Shown here: positions 1 through 9,105 of the stretch, piece by piece
How the letters are laid out: every line of letters starts with the position of its first letter
Numbering within the stretch: position 1 is the first letter of the stretch
NCBI RefSeq assembly: GCF_009711415.1
Contig: NZ_SMLZ01000113.1
Location: forward strand, 171,084-235,083
DNA: 64,000 bases
Direction: 5' to 3'
DNA from: Roseibium denhamense
Lineage (GTDB): Bacteria; Pseudomonadota; Alphaproteobacteria; Rhizobiales; Stappiaceae
Translations under genes and position numbers: made by a program
The notes under the pieces: model-generated
Databases searched by the model: none
Seen by the model: the letters and a program-made list of their open reading frames with translations, nothing else
What the model was told of the DNA's origin: nothing

Positions 1-248
1 ATGAACCAGACCACATACTACTCCAGGCCACGTGGAACGACGCCGCGGAAGGACTTTTGGATATCTCGCGTCTCGGCGAACTTCTCAGCCGGATCCAGGG
101 ACGAATCACGCATACTGGTCTTCCGCGCGTCTCTCCCCTCGCCGTGCCAATTCTTCTAGAAATCGGCAAGGAACCGGTCTATGGCGAGGCCATGGATGCC
201 CTTTTGGAGGATGCGGCGGAGGAGCTGGTTCTGGAGGCAATGGAATGA
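1..248 (+). CDS. Ligase-associated DEXH-box helicase, C-terminal fragment
   Basis: The reading frame is open from the window edge (first full codon at position 3) and encodes about 81 residues before TGA. The tail contains ATWNDAAEGLLDISRLGEL and a proline-rich ISPLAVP-like segment (VSPLAVPILLEIG). These match the end of the Lhr-like helicases found beside ATP-dependent DNA ligase in alphaproteobacteria. The family unwinds DNA during repair. Its stop codon overlaps the ATG of the PdeM phosphoesterase gene by ATGA, the usual partner, so the two are probably co-translated. The helicase motor domains lie outside the window. The family call rests on the tail and the neighbour. Confidence 0.75.
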   Translation, partial: EPDHILLQATWNDAAEGLLDISRLGELLSRIQGRITHTGLPRVSPLAVPILLEIGKEPVYGEAMDALLEDAAEELVLEAME

Positions 249-982
249 GTGCACTCACGTCACACCTGCGCAAATACGCTTCCGCGCCTGTGTGTCATGA
301 CATTCAAATTAATGGCCAGCTGGTCGGCCTTCACGACAGCGGTGTGCTGTGGTGGCCGGAAGAATCCACTCTGGTTGTTGCCGACCTGCATCTGGAAAAA
401 GGCTCCAGCTATGCGCGGCGCGGCGTCATGCTGCCGCCCTATGACACCGGGGCAACCCTGGAGAAACTCGCCGGTGTGATGGATGCTTTCGATCCGGCGC
501 GCGTCATTTGCCTTGGCGACAGTTTTCACGATGCGGGCGGCTCGGACCGCCTTCCAGCCCATTATCGCGCGATGCTGACAACCCTTCAGCTCGGCCGTGA
601 GTGGATCTGGGTTACCGGCAACCATGATCCTGTGGCGCCCGTGCGGCTTTGCGGGGAAACGGTCGATCAAGTCGAGCTTGGCCCGCTCAAATTCCGCCAT
701 GAGCCGGTTGAAAAGATCGGATCAGAGGCCGCGGAAGGCGAAATCTGCGGCCACTTGCATCCGGCCGCGCGCGTGCGCCGGTTTGGCCGCTCCATCCGAC
801 GTCCGTGCTTTACAACCGACGGCACCCGGATGGTGCTCCCGGCATTCGGTGCGCTGACCGGTGGCCTCAACGTGACCGACGAAGCCTTTGGAATGATCTT
901 CCGGCGGCGTCAATTCTCTGTCTTCATGCTCGGCAACGACCGCCTGTTCCCCTTCACGGCCTCCCGGCTGGTGGCTGATTAG
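245..982 (+). CDS. pdeM: Ligase-associated DNA damage response endonuclease PdeM
   Basis: A 245-residue calcineurin-like metallophosphoesterase. The metal-binding motifs are in order: DLHLEKG (family D-x-H), GDSFHD (GD-x-x-D/H), GNHDP (GNH[DE]) and GHLHP (G-H-x-H). The family acts as a Mn-dependent nuclease or phosphodiesterase in a repair set with ATP-dependent ligase, exonuclease and DEXH helicase. I use the ATG at 245, which overlaps the helicase stop as ATGA; an upstream in-frame extension reads through helicase sequence and lacks family features. The stop codon lies inside the start of an intergenic repeat copy (974-1031). Confidence 0.88.
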   Translation: MSALTSHLRKYASAPVCHDIQINGQLVGLHDSGVLWWPEESTLVVADLHLEKGSSYARRGVMLPPYDTGATLEKLAGVMDAFDPARVICLGDSFHDAGGSDRLPAHYRAMLTTLQLGREWIWVTGNHDPVAPVRLCGETVDQVELGPLKFRHEPVEKIGSEAAEGEICGHLHPAARVRRFGRSIRRPCFTTDGTRMVLPAFGALTGGLNVTDEAFGMIFRRRQFSVFMLGNDRLFPFTASRLVAD

Positions 983-1031
983 ATCGGCGTTGGTCGAGCA
1001 TCTTTGGGCGTTTCTAAAAATACGTCAGACG
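974..1031 (+). repeat. Intergenic repeat, copy A
   Basis: This begins with GCTGATT, which contains the stop codon of pdeM, and continues to GAGCATCTTTGGGCGTTT followed by a partial return arm. The core is shared with copies near 25.7, 28.3, 30.2 and 37.0 kb. In better copies the core is followed by AACGCCCGATGCTC-like sequence, so the element can fold as a hairpin. Here the return arm is degenerate. Confidence 0.7.
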
Positions 1032-1033
1032 TT

Positions 1034-2125
1034 CTACGCCGCCTCCCCTGCCTTCACCCAGGCGATCACAAGTTCATAGAAAACCGCCAGGATCACCGGC
1101 CCGAGAAAAAGGCCAAGCAGTCCATGTGCGAGCGTCCCGCCAAGAACACCAATCAGGATGACCAGCATGGGCACGTCCAGGCCACGTGACATCAGGATCG
1201 GACGGAGGACATTGTCTACCAGCATCACAGGCACCATCAGCACCGTGAAACTGAGGGCCGGCACAAACTCCCAGGAACTCCAAGCCCACAAAATGGTCGG
1301 CAGGATCACCAGCGCCGGTCCGATTTGAACAATGCACAGGAACAAGGCTGCAAATGTCAGAACTCCGGCAAACGGGACGGCGAACACCAGCAACAATATA
1401 CCGGTCAGGAGCCCCTGGATCACAGCAACGCCAATCACGCCCCGCGACACGTTCCGGATTGTTGCCCCGGCAAGGTCCACGAATTCAGCGCCGCGCGGCG
1501 CAATGATCCGGTCGGCAAATCGTTTAGCACCCTTCGCCAAAGACGGTCCGGGAACAAACAGGCAGCCGGCAATTAAGATCGAGACCACGAAGAACAGCAC
1601 ACTTCCGGTGAGCCCGGCCAGGACGCCAAGGATCCGCCCTCCTGCGGGCACAAGCATTGGCCCGACTTTTTCAAAGAAAGTTTCAAGACTGCTTCCGGCC
1701 AGTTGCCAGCCTTCCGCAATCCTGTCGCCAATCACTGGCAGCGTTCCAATGCGTTCCGGCAGCGGTGGCATCTGATAGGCACCTGCGGACAGCACCTCAT
1801 ACCAGTCGCCCAAAGTGGCAACGAGGCTGGCGACCAGAACCGCAACCGGCCCCACCACAATACAGAGACAAAGGAGCGTAACAAGAACGGCGGATAAAAC
1901 TTTGCGATCGCCAAGTCTTGCCGCAAGCCAGCTATAGCCAGGGTAAAGCGCGGCTGTCAGAACAACCGCCCACAACAGGAAAAGAAAAAAAGGTGCAATC
2001 AGCTGAAGCGAGAAATAGGCAAACAGCGCGAGAACGCCTAGCCTGATCGCGAGATCGATCACTGTTGCATCGAGCGTTTCCGGTTTTTGAACCAGGTCCG
2101 GATTATGAGAAGACTGATCGGTCAT
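1034..2125 (-). CDS. AI-2E family transporter (PerM-like permease)
   Basis: A 363-residue polytopic inner-membrane protein with about seven to eight hydrophobic segments. The paired N-terminal helices, long central loop and C-terminal glycine-rich helices (VILIGVLGGTLAHGLLGLF) match the AI-2E/TqsA/PerM family. Members are proposed exporters of small molecules or Na+/H+ antiporters, and the substrate cannot be told from sequence. I chose the ATG at 2125, preceded by GGGGGC, over one six codons upstream. It converges on pdeM across repeat copy A, which may end both transcripts. Confidence 0.82.
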   Translation of the reverse strand: MTDQSSHNPDLVQKPETLDATVIDLAIRLGVLALFAYFSLQLIAPFFLFLLWAVVLTAALYPGYSWLAARLGDRKVLSAVLVTLLCLCIVVGPVAVLVASLVATLGDWYEVLSAGAYQMPPLPERIGTLPVIGDRIAEGWQLAGSSLETFFEKVGPMLVPAGGRILGVLAGLTGSVLFFVVSILIAGCLFVPGPSLAKGAKRFADRIIAPRGAEFVDLAGATIRNVSRGVIGVAVIQGLLTGILLLVFAVPFAGVLTFAALFLCIVQIGPALVILPTILWAWSSWEFVPALSFTVLMVPVMLVDNVLRPILMSRGLDVPMLVILIGVLGGTLAHGLLGLFLGPVILAVFYELVIAWVKAGEAA

Positions 2126-2182
2126 GCTGCCCCCGCCGTACATGATTGGAGTTTCCGTTTCGGCAGATTAACGGCAGGACCC

Positions 2183-2788
2183 ATGAGTTACAGAAGAATC
2201 TGGTTACGCACCCGGAGCGCAGGGTTCAAAAGAGCCATTGCCTCGGCACTGTTTGCACTCGCAGCTGCATTTTTAGGTTCTCACGATATTGCAAGAGCCG
2301 ATGAGGCAGCCTGGGAACATTTGAAAAATGGCGGCATCGTCCTTTTCCGGCATACTTTGGCTCCGGGCACAGGTGATCCGGACAACTTCACGCTTGGCGA
2401 CTGTAGCACACAGCGGAACCTGAATGAAACGGGCAGACAGGACGCCAGGAAGATCGGACAGGCTTTCCGGGATCGCGGCATAGCCGTCGGCGATGTCTTG
2501 ACGTCCCAGTGGTGCCGCTGTGTTGATACGGCCGAACTCGCCTTTCCAGGTCAGGTAACCGAACAGCCGGCCTTTAATTCGTTCTTTCAGAACCGGGCGA
2601 AAGGGCCGGAACAAACCGACGCCGCCCGGGACCTTCTGTCAAACTGGTCCGGTGAAGGCGCTCTGGTCGTCGTCACGCACCAGGTCAATATCACGGCCTT
2701 GACGAACATCTTTCCAACATCCGGCGAAGGCATCGTTATCAATATACACGATGGCGAAATCGGCGTGGTTGGCCGCATTCAGTTGTGA
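2183..2788 (+). CDS. Secreted histidine phosphatase family protein
   Basis: 201 residues. An N-terminal hydrophobic stretch (ASALFALAAAFLG) ending near ARA-DEAAW looks like a Sec signal peptide, so the enzyme is probably periplasmic. The phosphatase core shows LFRHT (RHG-like motif carrying the phospho-accepting His) and a second His in VVTHQVNI. Conserved cysteines (DCS, WCRC) may form disulfides. The family hydrolyses phosphomonoesters; the substrate is unknown. The start at 2183 follows GGCAGGA. The gene is divergent from the AI-2E permease, and an earlier in-frame start would overlap that gene. Confidence 0.8.
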   Translation: MSYRRIWLRTRSAGFKRAIASALFALAAAFLGSHDIARADEAAWEHLKNGGIVLFRHTLAPGTGDPDNFTLGDCSTQRNLNETGRQDARKIGQAFRDRGIAVGDVLTSQWCRCVDTAELAFPGQVTEQPAFNSFFQNRAKGPEQTDAARDLLSNWSGEGALVVVTHQVNITALTNIFPTSGEGIVINIHDGEIGVVGRIQL

Positions 2789-2808
2789 TCGCGGGAACTG
2801 GTCACAAA

Positions 2809-3603
2809 TCAGTCTTTACGGAAAATCACGCCGGCGAGCCACCCGGTGAAGATCGCAAGCGCAACAGCCATAATTCCATAAAGCAGCGAGTAGTCCTGCG
2901 CGAGATTGAAGGTAAACTGCTCAAAACCGGTTTTTGCGACCCGCAGGCTTTGTTGCGTTTTGGAAATGACCTCACCCTGGTTAAACAAATAGCTGCGCAC
3001 CTTGTACTGCCCGACCGGAATATTGGCGGGCAAAGGGATGTTCGTGCGGAACATTGTTTCCGTCAAAAATTCAATCGATGTCTCCCGTTCCGAGTAAAGC
3101 CCCATTTCCTGGCGCAACCGGATAAAGGCCCGGCGGAAATCGTCCCGGTCCGACAGGGCGACATTGGAAGACCCGGTGATAGCAAGGTTGATGTGGTTCA
3201 GTCCGATACCGAGATCGTCGAGTATGGACCGGTGGGCCATGTCCCCAATATCATCGGTGCTGGCAACAGCGTAAAAGGAAGGGACCCGCCGGAAGGTCTC
3301 CGCCTCACGGTTGACCCAAACCCCAAAGAATCGGCCTTTGCGGCGTGTTGTAATGTCTTGGGAGGGTCCCTCCACGATGATTGCCAGCTCATAGCCGCCA
3401 GGCGCATTCGGCTGGTGCTCGATATGCTCGGCCTGACCGAAAATGACAATCTCGGTTCCAGTGAAATTGGATTGGATCGAGATCCGGTCTGACGACACCG
3501 CTGTCACGAGATGACCTGTCTGCGAACGGTCCTCTTCTTGCGCCAAGGACAAGCCGAACGGTGCACAGAACCAGAGGATCACGGAAAGGACAAACCGCAT
3601 CAT
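2809..3603 (-). CDS. TIGR02186 family membrane-anchored protein
   Basis: 264 residues with an N-terminal signal peptide (FVLSVILWFCAPFGLSLAQ), a beta-rich periplasmic region and one C-terminal transmembrane helix (LLYGIMAVALAIFTGWLAGVIF). It matches the conserved alphaproteobacterial family TIGR02186, which is usually encoded beside a TauE/SafE exporter; here the two overlap by ATGA (3600-3603). No enzymatic motif is visible. By context it is a periplasmic partner or substrate-presenting subunit for the exporter, but its function is not established. Confidence 0.8.
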   Translation of the reverse strand: MMRFVLSVILWFCAPFGLSLAQEEDRSQTGHLVTAVSSDRISIQSNFTGTEIVIFGQAEHIEHQPNAPGGYELAIIVEGPSQDITTRRKGRFFGVWVNREAETFRRVPSFYAVASTDDIGDMAHRSILDDLGIGLNHINLAITGSSNVALSDRDDFRRAFIRLRQEMGLYSERETSIEFLTETMFRTNIPLPANIPVGQYKVRSYLFNQGEVISKTQQSLRVAKTGFEQFTFNLAQDYSLLYGIMAVALAIFTGWLAGVIFRKD

Positions 3604-4529
3604 GAGCCGGCTCCTTTCCGAATTGCGATCGAATAAAGATCATCCGGAATAAGAAGCAGATCGACCGCGAACCGCAGACCGACACCCAGAACCAGCAACG
3701 CCAGCAGCAAGCGCAGCTGGTCGCCTCTGAGGTTTTGCCCCATGCGCGCACCGAATTGGGCCCCAATCACACCGCCCACCATCAGGGTCATGGCAAGAAC
3801 GATATCGACCGTCTTGGTTCCCATTGCATGAAAAATTGTTGCCGCCGCCATTGTGAACAGGATCTGGAACAGCGACGTTCCGATAACGATGCTTGTTGGA
3901 ACCCGCAACAGATAAATCAGCGCAGGCACCATCATGAAGCCGCCACCGATGCCAAGAACAGTGCCGAGAAAACCAATGATTGCCCCAAGCGTGATCACCG
4001 GAATCACGCTGACATAGAGCTTGGACCGCCGGAAGCGGACCTTGAGCGGCAGCCCATGGATCCAGTTGTGCTGCCCCGGTTTGCGCGCGCGCGGCGGGGC
4101 GCCGGCCTTGCGTCTGCGGATCGCGCGAACCGATTCCACCAGCATCAAACCGCCGATTGCGCCAAGGAAAGTGACGTAAGACAGCGAGATGACCAGATCC
4201 AGCTGGCCGACCTCCTGAAGGACGTCAAACAGAATAACCCCGAGGAATGAGCCGAAAATACCACCTGCGAGAAGGATTGAAGCGAGCTTGAGGTCAATCG
4301 CCTTCCGGCGCCAGTAAGTGATCACCGCCGAGGCTGACGATGCGACGACCTGCGTCGTCACGGTGGCGACCGAAACCGCCGGCGGAATGCCTGAAAAGAT
4401 AAGCAGCGGCGTGAGAAGGAAGCCGCCGCCAATGCCAAACAAGCCCGACAAAAACCCCACAGCGCCGCCCATGCCAAAAATCACGAAGATATTGACCGGA
4501 ATCTCGGCTATGGGCAGATATAATTGCAC
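3600..4529 (-). CDS. Sulfite exporter TauE/SafE family protein
   Basis: 309 residues with about eight transmembrane helices in two repeats. Each repeat carries the glycine-rich family signature (GFLSGLFGIGGGFLLTPLLI near residue 24 and GFLGTVLGIGGGFMMVPALI near 187). A basic cytosolic loop (IRRRKAGAPPRARK) separates the halves. TauE/SafE proteins export organosulfonates, sulfite or related anions. The likely start is GTG at 4529, with no strong ribosome site seen. It is the first gene of a two-gene operon with the TIGR02186 protein. Confidence 0.85.
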   Translation of the reverse strand: MQLYLPIAEIPVNIFVIFGMGGAVGFLSGLFGIGGGFLLTPLLIFSGIPPAVSVATVTTQVVASSASAVITYWRRKAIDLKLASILLAGGIFGSFLGVILFDVLQEVGQLDLVISLSYVTFLGAIGGLMLVESVRAIRRRKAGAPPRARKPGQHNWIHGLPLKVRFRRSKLYVSVIPVITLGAIIGFLGTVLGIGGGFMMVPALIYLLRVPTSIVIGTSLFQILFTMAAATIFHAMGTKTVDIVLAMTLMVGGVIGAQFGARMGQNLRGDQLRLLLALLVLGVGLRFAVDLLLIPDDLYSIAIRKGAGS

Positions 4530-4649
4530 TTGATCACGCCGGAACTGCAGATAACACTGCGGGAACTTACAATTAAGTGGTTAAAAACCGGTGGCGCCCG
4601 GTGTGTCAACCGGACGCCTTGACGTTTCATCGGATCGCTGCAAAATTGA

Positions 4650-7600
4650 TTAGATTGCCTGACTGTTCAGTTCTTCGATAAGCCGTCGGTCAACGGTTCC
4701 GGTTTCCGGAAGGCCCAGGCTGCGCTGGAATGCCCGGATTGCGCTGCGGGTGCGCGGTCCCATCTGACCATCCGGTGAGCCTGTGTCGAAACCCAGATAG
4801 TTGAGCTTTTCCTGAGCCTGGCGGATCATGTCGGTTGTTTCGGCTGACGGAGCCGAAGCCTGACTTGCAGCTGGTGTTGCCGGCGTCTCCGCCCAATCCG
4901 GCTGGGTTGTCACCTTGTTGGCAGCCGGGATCGGTGTTTTCAGAGCAAAGTTCTCAACCGCCAGCCGTGCACTCGCCAGAGTTTCCTCGTCCATCATGTT
5001 GGCAACATCGTCACGGCGTTTTGCCGCTTCCGGATCGCCCTGATCGGCGGCAATTGCGAACCACTTGTAGCTGGCGACCAAATCCTTGTCGACGCCGATG
5101 CCGCCCGCATAAAGAATGCCAAGGTTGAACAGGCTGTCCTTTACGCCGTAATTGGCGGCTTCCTCGAACCATTTGGCCGCAGCGGCATAATCCGGCTGGC
5201 CACCGCCGCCTTCTGCATGAATGACCGCAAGATTGTGCATGGCTTTGGCGTTCCCAGCTTCAGCAGCCTGTGTGTACCAGGCCTTTGCCTTCGGCACGTC
5301 CTTTTCAACGCCCCGCCCTTTTTCATAAAGGCTCGCCAACCGGTACTGAGCCGGCGCCAGTCCCTTGCCGGCCGCTTTCTGGTACCACACGGCCGCTTTT
5401 GACAAGTCTGCAGGAACGCCGTCGCCTTCGGTGTATTTGACGCCAACCATGAACTCAGCTGCCGGGTCACCGGATGCCGCCGCGCTCCGAAGGGCCATTG
5501 TCCCGATTTCTTCTGGCGGCAGGCTGGCAATCAGATTGGCGGGAGATACAGGGGCGCCTTCACCGGACGCGGTAAAGCCATTTGCCGGCGCAACCGGATC
5601 ATTCGTAAAGCCATTGTCCACGCCCACAGGCGGTGCAAAGGCCACGGCATCTTCATCAGGCTGATTGGCCGAGGCCGTTTCCGGGTTCGCCGCGACCGCA
5701 GCACCCGCCTCTTCCGAGCCTGCAGGAGGGGCAGACCCGGCAGCGTCAGCCATTTCCGGATCCTGCCCAACCGGTGTTTCCGGCGAAAGCTGGTCATCTG
5801 CCGCGGAGACTGCCGGTGTGTCGGACAGGGCCGCTACCGCTGCAGGCTCTTCCGTGGTGACAGTGCCTTCCGGCGCGGAGGCAACCGGCTGTCCAGGCTC
5901 GCCGCCATCGGTTGCAAATCGATAGACCGTCAACGTGCCGAGCAGCAAAACGACTGCGGCAGCGGCATACATGATTGCTCTGCGGCGGCCGCCGGACCCG
6001 GCTTGGTCAGCGTCCGGCGCCGGTCTGTCGCCTGGCAGAACCGCGGCCTCATCCTCGGGATAGCGGGTGGCGCTGTCTTCCATCCCGCTCAGATCGAGCG
6101 CTTCTTCCGTTTCCGGTTCGGGCTGGGCGCTGTCAGGGGCTTCGGATTTATCGCGCTTCAAGACGTTGCGCAACCATCCAATGCGCGCCTTCCCGCGCTC
6201 TTCATTGGCGTCGTCTCCGGCCGGATCCGGCTTGCGGGACTTTTCCAAATGGGCCGCTTCCGCGGACGCTGCCTGAGCCGCACGCCGTGCGGCAGCAATA
6301 AAGTCGGCCTTCCGGTCACGGGCACGGTCTTGCGGGTCGGCCGGGGCAGCAGATGGCGCCGCCTCGGCAGCTGCTTCCTGTTCGGCAGGTTTGTCCTGCG
6401 CCGCTGGCTTCGGTGAATTCGAAAACAGCGGTGCCGGCTCCTGTACCTTGATCGGCGAGAAGGCGGACGCAGCTACCGGCTGAGCACGGCTTTCCGCCTC
6501 GGGCGGGCGTATGTCGGCTTTTTCAAGGTGATCAAGCCGCTGATTGATCGAGCCAAGAACGTTTTTCACGCTGTCAAACGTGTTGCGTGTGCGTTCATCA
6601 CTGCCTTCGGCGGCGTCCAGAAGGCGCTTCAGGTCGCCCTGCAACGAGGAAATCGCGTCATCATATTGCGTGTTTTTCTGAGCAGGCGCCTTTGAGACCG
6701 CTTCAACCGCCGCCTTTTTCGCAATATCGGCAACGTCGTTGCGGGTCCGCTGCATTCCGGTTTCAATGCGCTCCAGGATCGGCGCGAACTGGTCGAAGCT
6801 CAAGGCCTTGGAAGACGTGCTTTGGATCTGGTCTGCCAGGGCCGCCACTTTTTGGCTCAGTTGGTCGAGCCGTCCGTCATCTGCATCATCGCCGCCTTTT
6901 GAGACGATCTGCGCCAGATCCGAAATCCGCTTTTCGAGCGCATCAGTGGAAGCAGGTTCGACGGACGCCCGCATTTGGCCGATTTCCGCACGCAATTTGT
7001 CCAGATCAGCGGTGGTGACACCGTCTTTCGGGCCATCGAGACGTGTTGTCAGATCATTAAGCCGTTCTTGCAATTGGCTCATGAACTGTGTGTCGGGACC
7101 GTTTCCGGCGCGCATGTTGGCCGCGTCAAGCACGGGAACCGGGCGGGCGCTGCGCTTTTCGATTGCGTCGATCTTGCCGGAAATCGTCTCAAGCCGTTTT
7201 TCCAGCGCCTCAAAGGCCTTGGAATCCCCGGCCGGCAACGGCTCTGCCTGTTCCATGCGCTCAAGGCGGTCGGCAATTTCGTTCAAACGGCGGTCAACTT
7301 GGCCAAGATGCTGGCTGTCGGCAGGTGATGCCCGGTCATCGGCCATCATGCCGACAATGTCCTCAAGGCGCCCCTGCAGCCTGCTGATGGTCTCCGGCTC
7401 CGGCATGCGTTCTTCCATTGCCGAAAGACGCGAATCCAGCCCGCGTTGCTCGCGCGCCAGAACCTCAAGATCATCGAGACGGCTTGAAACAAATTTCATG
7501 CGGTCGTCGATGCCTTCCACAAGGCCCTTGATGTCGATCTGCTCGACAAAGCTGCGCACGTCCTTCAGTTCGGCCCTCAGGGGCTCGATGTCTGCATGGT

Positions 7601-8678
7601 TCTTGTGCTGCAGAAGCTCTTCCATGCGCTCGGCAATGCTGATCACCCGGTCTTCCAGCACCACCATGTGCTCCGACCGGGGCAAGGCCGCGAACGCATC
7701 TTCGATTTCATTCAACCGCATGGTGACGCCGCGCAGCACCCGCGGATCGACCGAGGCGCGGGACAACTCGTCCAGGCGTTGAAGAATGTGAGCGTATCCA
7801 TGCTCGAGGGTCTGCAAGGCCCCTTCCACATTGGTCCGGCCCACCATGGATTTCAGCTCGGTAACTTCCTTGCGGATTTCTTTTGCCAGCTGGTCGTTCT
7901 TTTTGTCCGACCGCAGCCGCTCAACCATATCGGCAAGGCGGCGCAATTCCGCGTTCTGACGGCCGACCGTGTCACTTGTTCCTTTGGCCAAGCCGCCAAG
8001 CGCATCCCGCAGCGATCCGAGCTCGGTGCGGACATGGGCAAGAGCCTGCTCCTGCGGCCCCCGCAATGCATCGATCCGGCGGCCCAGATCGCGATACATA
8101 TGCATGGACGCATCCCGCTGCGGACCATTGCCGCGCCTTACATCCTTACCGGAACGGGCATGGGCGTAATGATCATCATCACGATCATCATAATAGTCGT
8201 CGTACTCATCTTCGTAAGAGTCTTCGGGCGGCAGATTGTCTATGGCATAGGTGCCCGCACGGCTGCCGCGCCGCTCCTCCGGATACTCATCTTCATAGTA
8301 GGCCGGTTCCGCGAGACCACGGACCTGTTCGTCCAGCCGGTCCAGCGCGCCCATCACATCATCAAGTCCACTGCTGCGCGCATCGGGCCGTTGCCGCGAC
8401 GGCCGCTGCTTGCGGGCTGGCCTTGATTTGGATTGGGCGGAACGATCTCCGCGTTCGGAAAGCAGGCGGTCCAGCTCGTCAGCCACCGCGTTGAGGTCTT
8501 CATCGTGGGCTTCATGCGGGACGCCATAGGGATCAGAGGCCCCCAAAGCCGTTGCGGTCCGCGTCAAACGTTCAATGCGGGTGCGTGCCGGTTCCCGGCG
8601 CGGAGCATCTTGGTATTCTTGGGTTCCGTAGGCGTCGCGGCTGCGGCGTCCTGCCTCATTTTTTTTCCAAGCCGGCAT
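4650..8678 (-). CDS. PodJ-like coiled-coil, Sel1-repeat, peptidoglycan-binding protein
   Basis: 1342 residues. The order is: a basic N-terminus; a highly acidic D/E/Y patch (about residues 140-180); a long coiled coil to about residue 650; an Ala/Pro/Glu-rich linker; one transmembrane helix near 901-921 (AIMYAAAAVVLLLGTLTVYR); an acidic periplasmic linker; four Sel1/TPR repeats (about 1071-1221); and a C-terminal peptidoglycan-binding domain (about 1281-1336, including GSPDGQMGPRTRSAIRAFQ). This is the layout of rhizobial and Caulobacter PodJ-type polarity proteins, whose cytosolic coiled coils recruit pole factors while the periplasmic end touches the wall. The start at 8678 is preceded by AGGG; an upstream ATG at 8753 is weaker. 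The polar role is inferred from architecture. Confidence 0.75.
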   Translation of the reverse strand: MPAWKKNEAGRRSRDAYGTQEYQDAPRREPARTRIERLTRTATALGASDPYGVPHEAHDEDLNAVADELDRLLSERGDRSAQSKSRPARKQRPSRQRPDARSSGLDDVMGALDRLDEQVRGLAEPAYYEDEYPEERRGSRAGTYAIDNLPPEDSYEDEYDDYYDDRDDDHYAHARSGKDVRRGNGPQRDASMHMYRDLGRRIDALRGPQEQALAHVRTELGSLRDALGGLAKGTSDTVGRQNAELRRLADMVERLRSDKKNDQLAKEIRKEVTELKSMVGRTNVEGALQTLEHGYAHILQRLDELSRASVDPRVLRGVTMRLNEIEDAFAALPRSEHMVVLEDRVISIAERMEELLQHKNHADIEPLRAELKDVRSFVEQIDIKGLVEGIDDRMKFVSSRLDDLEVLAREQRGLDSRLSAMEERMPEPETISRLQGRLEDIVGMMADDRASPADSQHLGQVDRRLNEIADRLERMEQAEPLPAGDSKAFEALEKRLETISGKIDAIEKRSARPVPVLDAANMRAGNGPDTQFMSQLQERLNDLTTRLDGPKDGVTTADLDKLRAEIGQMRASVEPASTDALEKRISDLAQIVSKGGDDADDGRLDQLSQKVAALADQIQSTSSKALSFDQFAPILERIETGMQRTRNDVADIAKKAAVEAVSKAPAQKNTQYDDAISSLQGDLKRLLDAAEGSDERTRNTFDSVKNVLGSINQRLDHLEKADIRPPEAESRAQPVAASAFSPIKVQEPAPLFSNSPKPAAQDKPAEQEAAAEAAPSAAPADPQDRARDRKADFIAAARRAAQAASAEAAHLEKSRKPDPAGDDANEERGKARIGWLRNVLKRDKSEAPDSAQPEPETEEALDLSGMEDSATRYPEDEAAVLPGDRPAPDADQAGSGGRRRAIMYAAAAVVLLLGTLTVYRFATDGGEPGQPVASAPEGTVTTEEPAAVAALSDTPAVSAADDQLSPETPVGQDPEMADAAGSAPPAGSEEAGAAVAANPETASANQPDEDAVAFAPPVGVDNGFTNDPVAPANGFTASGEGAPVSPANLIASLPPEEIGTMALRSAAASGDPAAEFMVGVKYTEGDGVPADLSKAAVWYQKAAGKGLAPAQYRLASLYEKGRGVEKDVPKAKAWYTQAAEAGNAKAMHNLAVIHAEGGGGQPDYAAAAKWFEEAANYGVKDSLFNLGILYAGGIGVDKDLVASYKWFAIAADQGDPEAAKRRDDVANMMDEETLASARLAVENFALKTPIPAANKVTTQPDWAETPATPAASQASAPSAETTDMIRQAQEKLNYLGFDTGSPDGQMGPRTRSAIRAFQRSLGLPETGTVDRRLIEELNSQAI

Positions 8679-9105
8679 ATCTTGACCCTGGGGCTTTCGG
8701 TCTTCCGACCAGTCAATCGAGCGGGCTGTGCACCGGCGACCAGAATGCCGCAACTGTGCTCAGCGTTTAAAGCAACCTTGTCGGGTTAGGGTAAACAGGC
8801 CGTTAATTGGGCTTGCTAATTGCGAAAACGGTTGAATTTACCTCGGATAACTTTTCACAAAAGCAGACTTCCGGCCGAATCATTCAATCCGCTATTAACG
8901 ATTTTTGACAGCACGGCCATCCCCCACTGGACCTTAACGCAAACGTAAGCTAATAAACGGGAAAGAAATCGGACCATTTTCCTGTGCTTGCGTCAGATGT
9001 TCAGGCTCACTGCCAAGGATAGAGCTCCTGGCGCAGGGTTGCGGGACGTTCAAATCAGAAACAGACGCCGGTCAACGGCGGAAAAAAAGACGAGACACTA
9101 CGGCT
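8679..9105. other. Divergent intergenic region between the PodJ-like gene and merR
   Basis: About 427 bp, AT-richer than its surroundings, which must hold the promoters of two divergent genes. The only patterned site found is the imperfect palindrome at 8933-8949. The same sequence also reads as TTAA-N7-GTAA, a partial CtrA-like match. No gene or RNA was recognised. Confidence 0.5.
8933..8949. promoter_or_regulatory. Candidate autoregulatory MerR operator upstream of merR
   Basis: CTTAACGCAAACGTAAG is an imperfect inverted repeat about 160 bp upstream of the MerR start. It shares the AAACGT core with the stronger palindrome at 9821-9840 before the acyl-CoA dehydrogenase gene, which suggests one regulator reads both. 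This is inference from sequence only. Confidence 0.35.
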
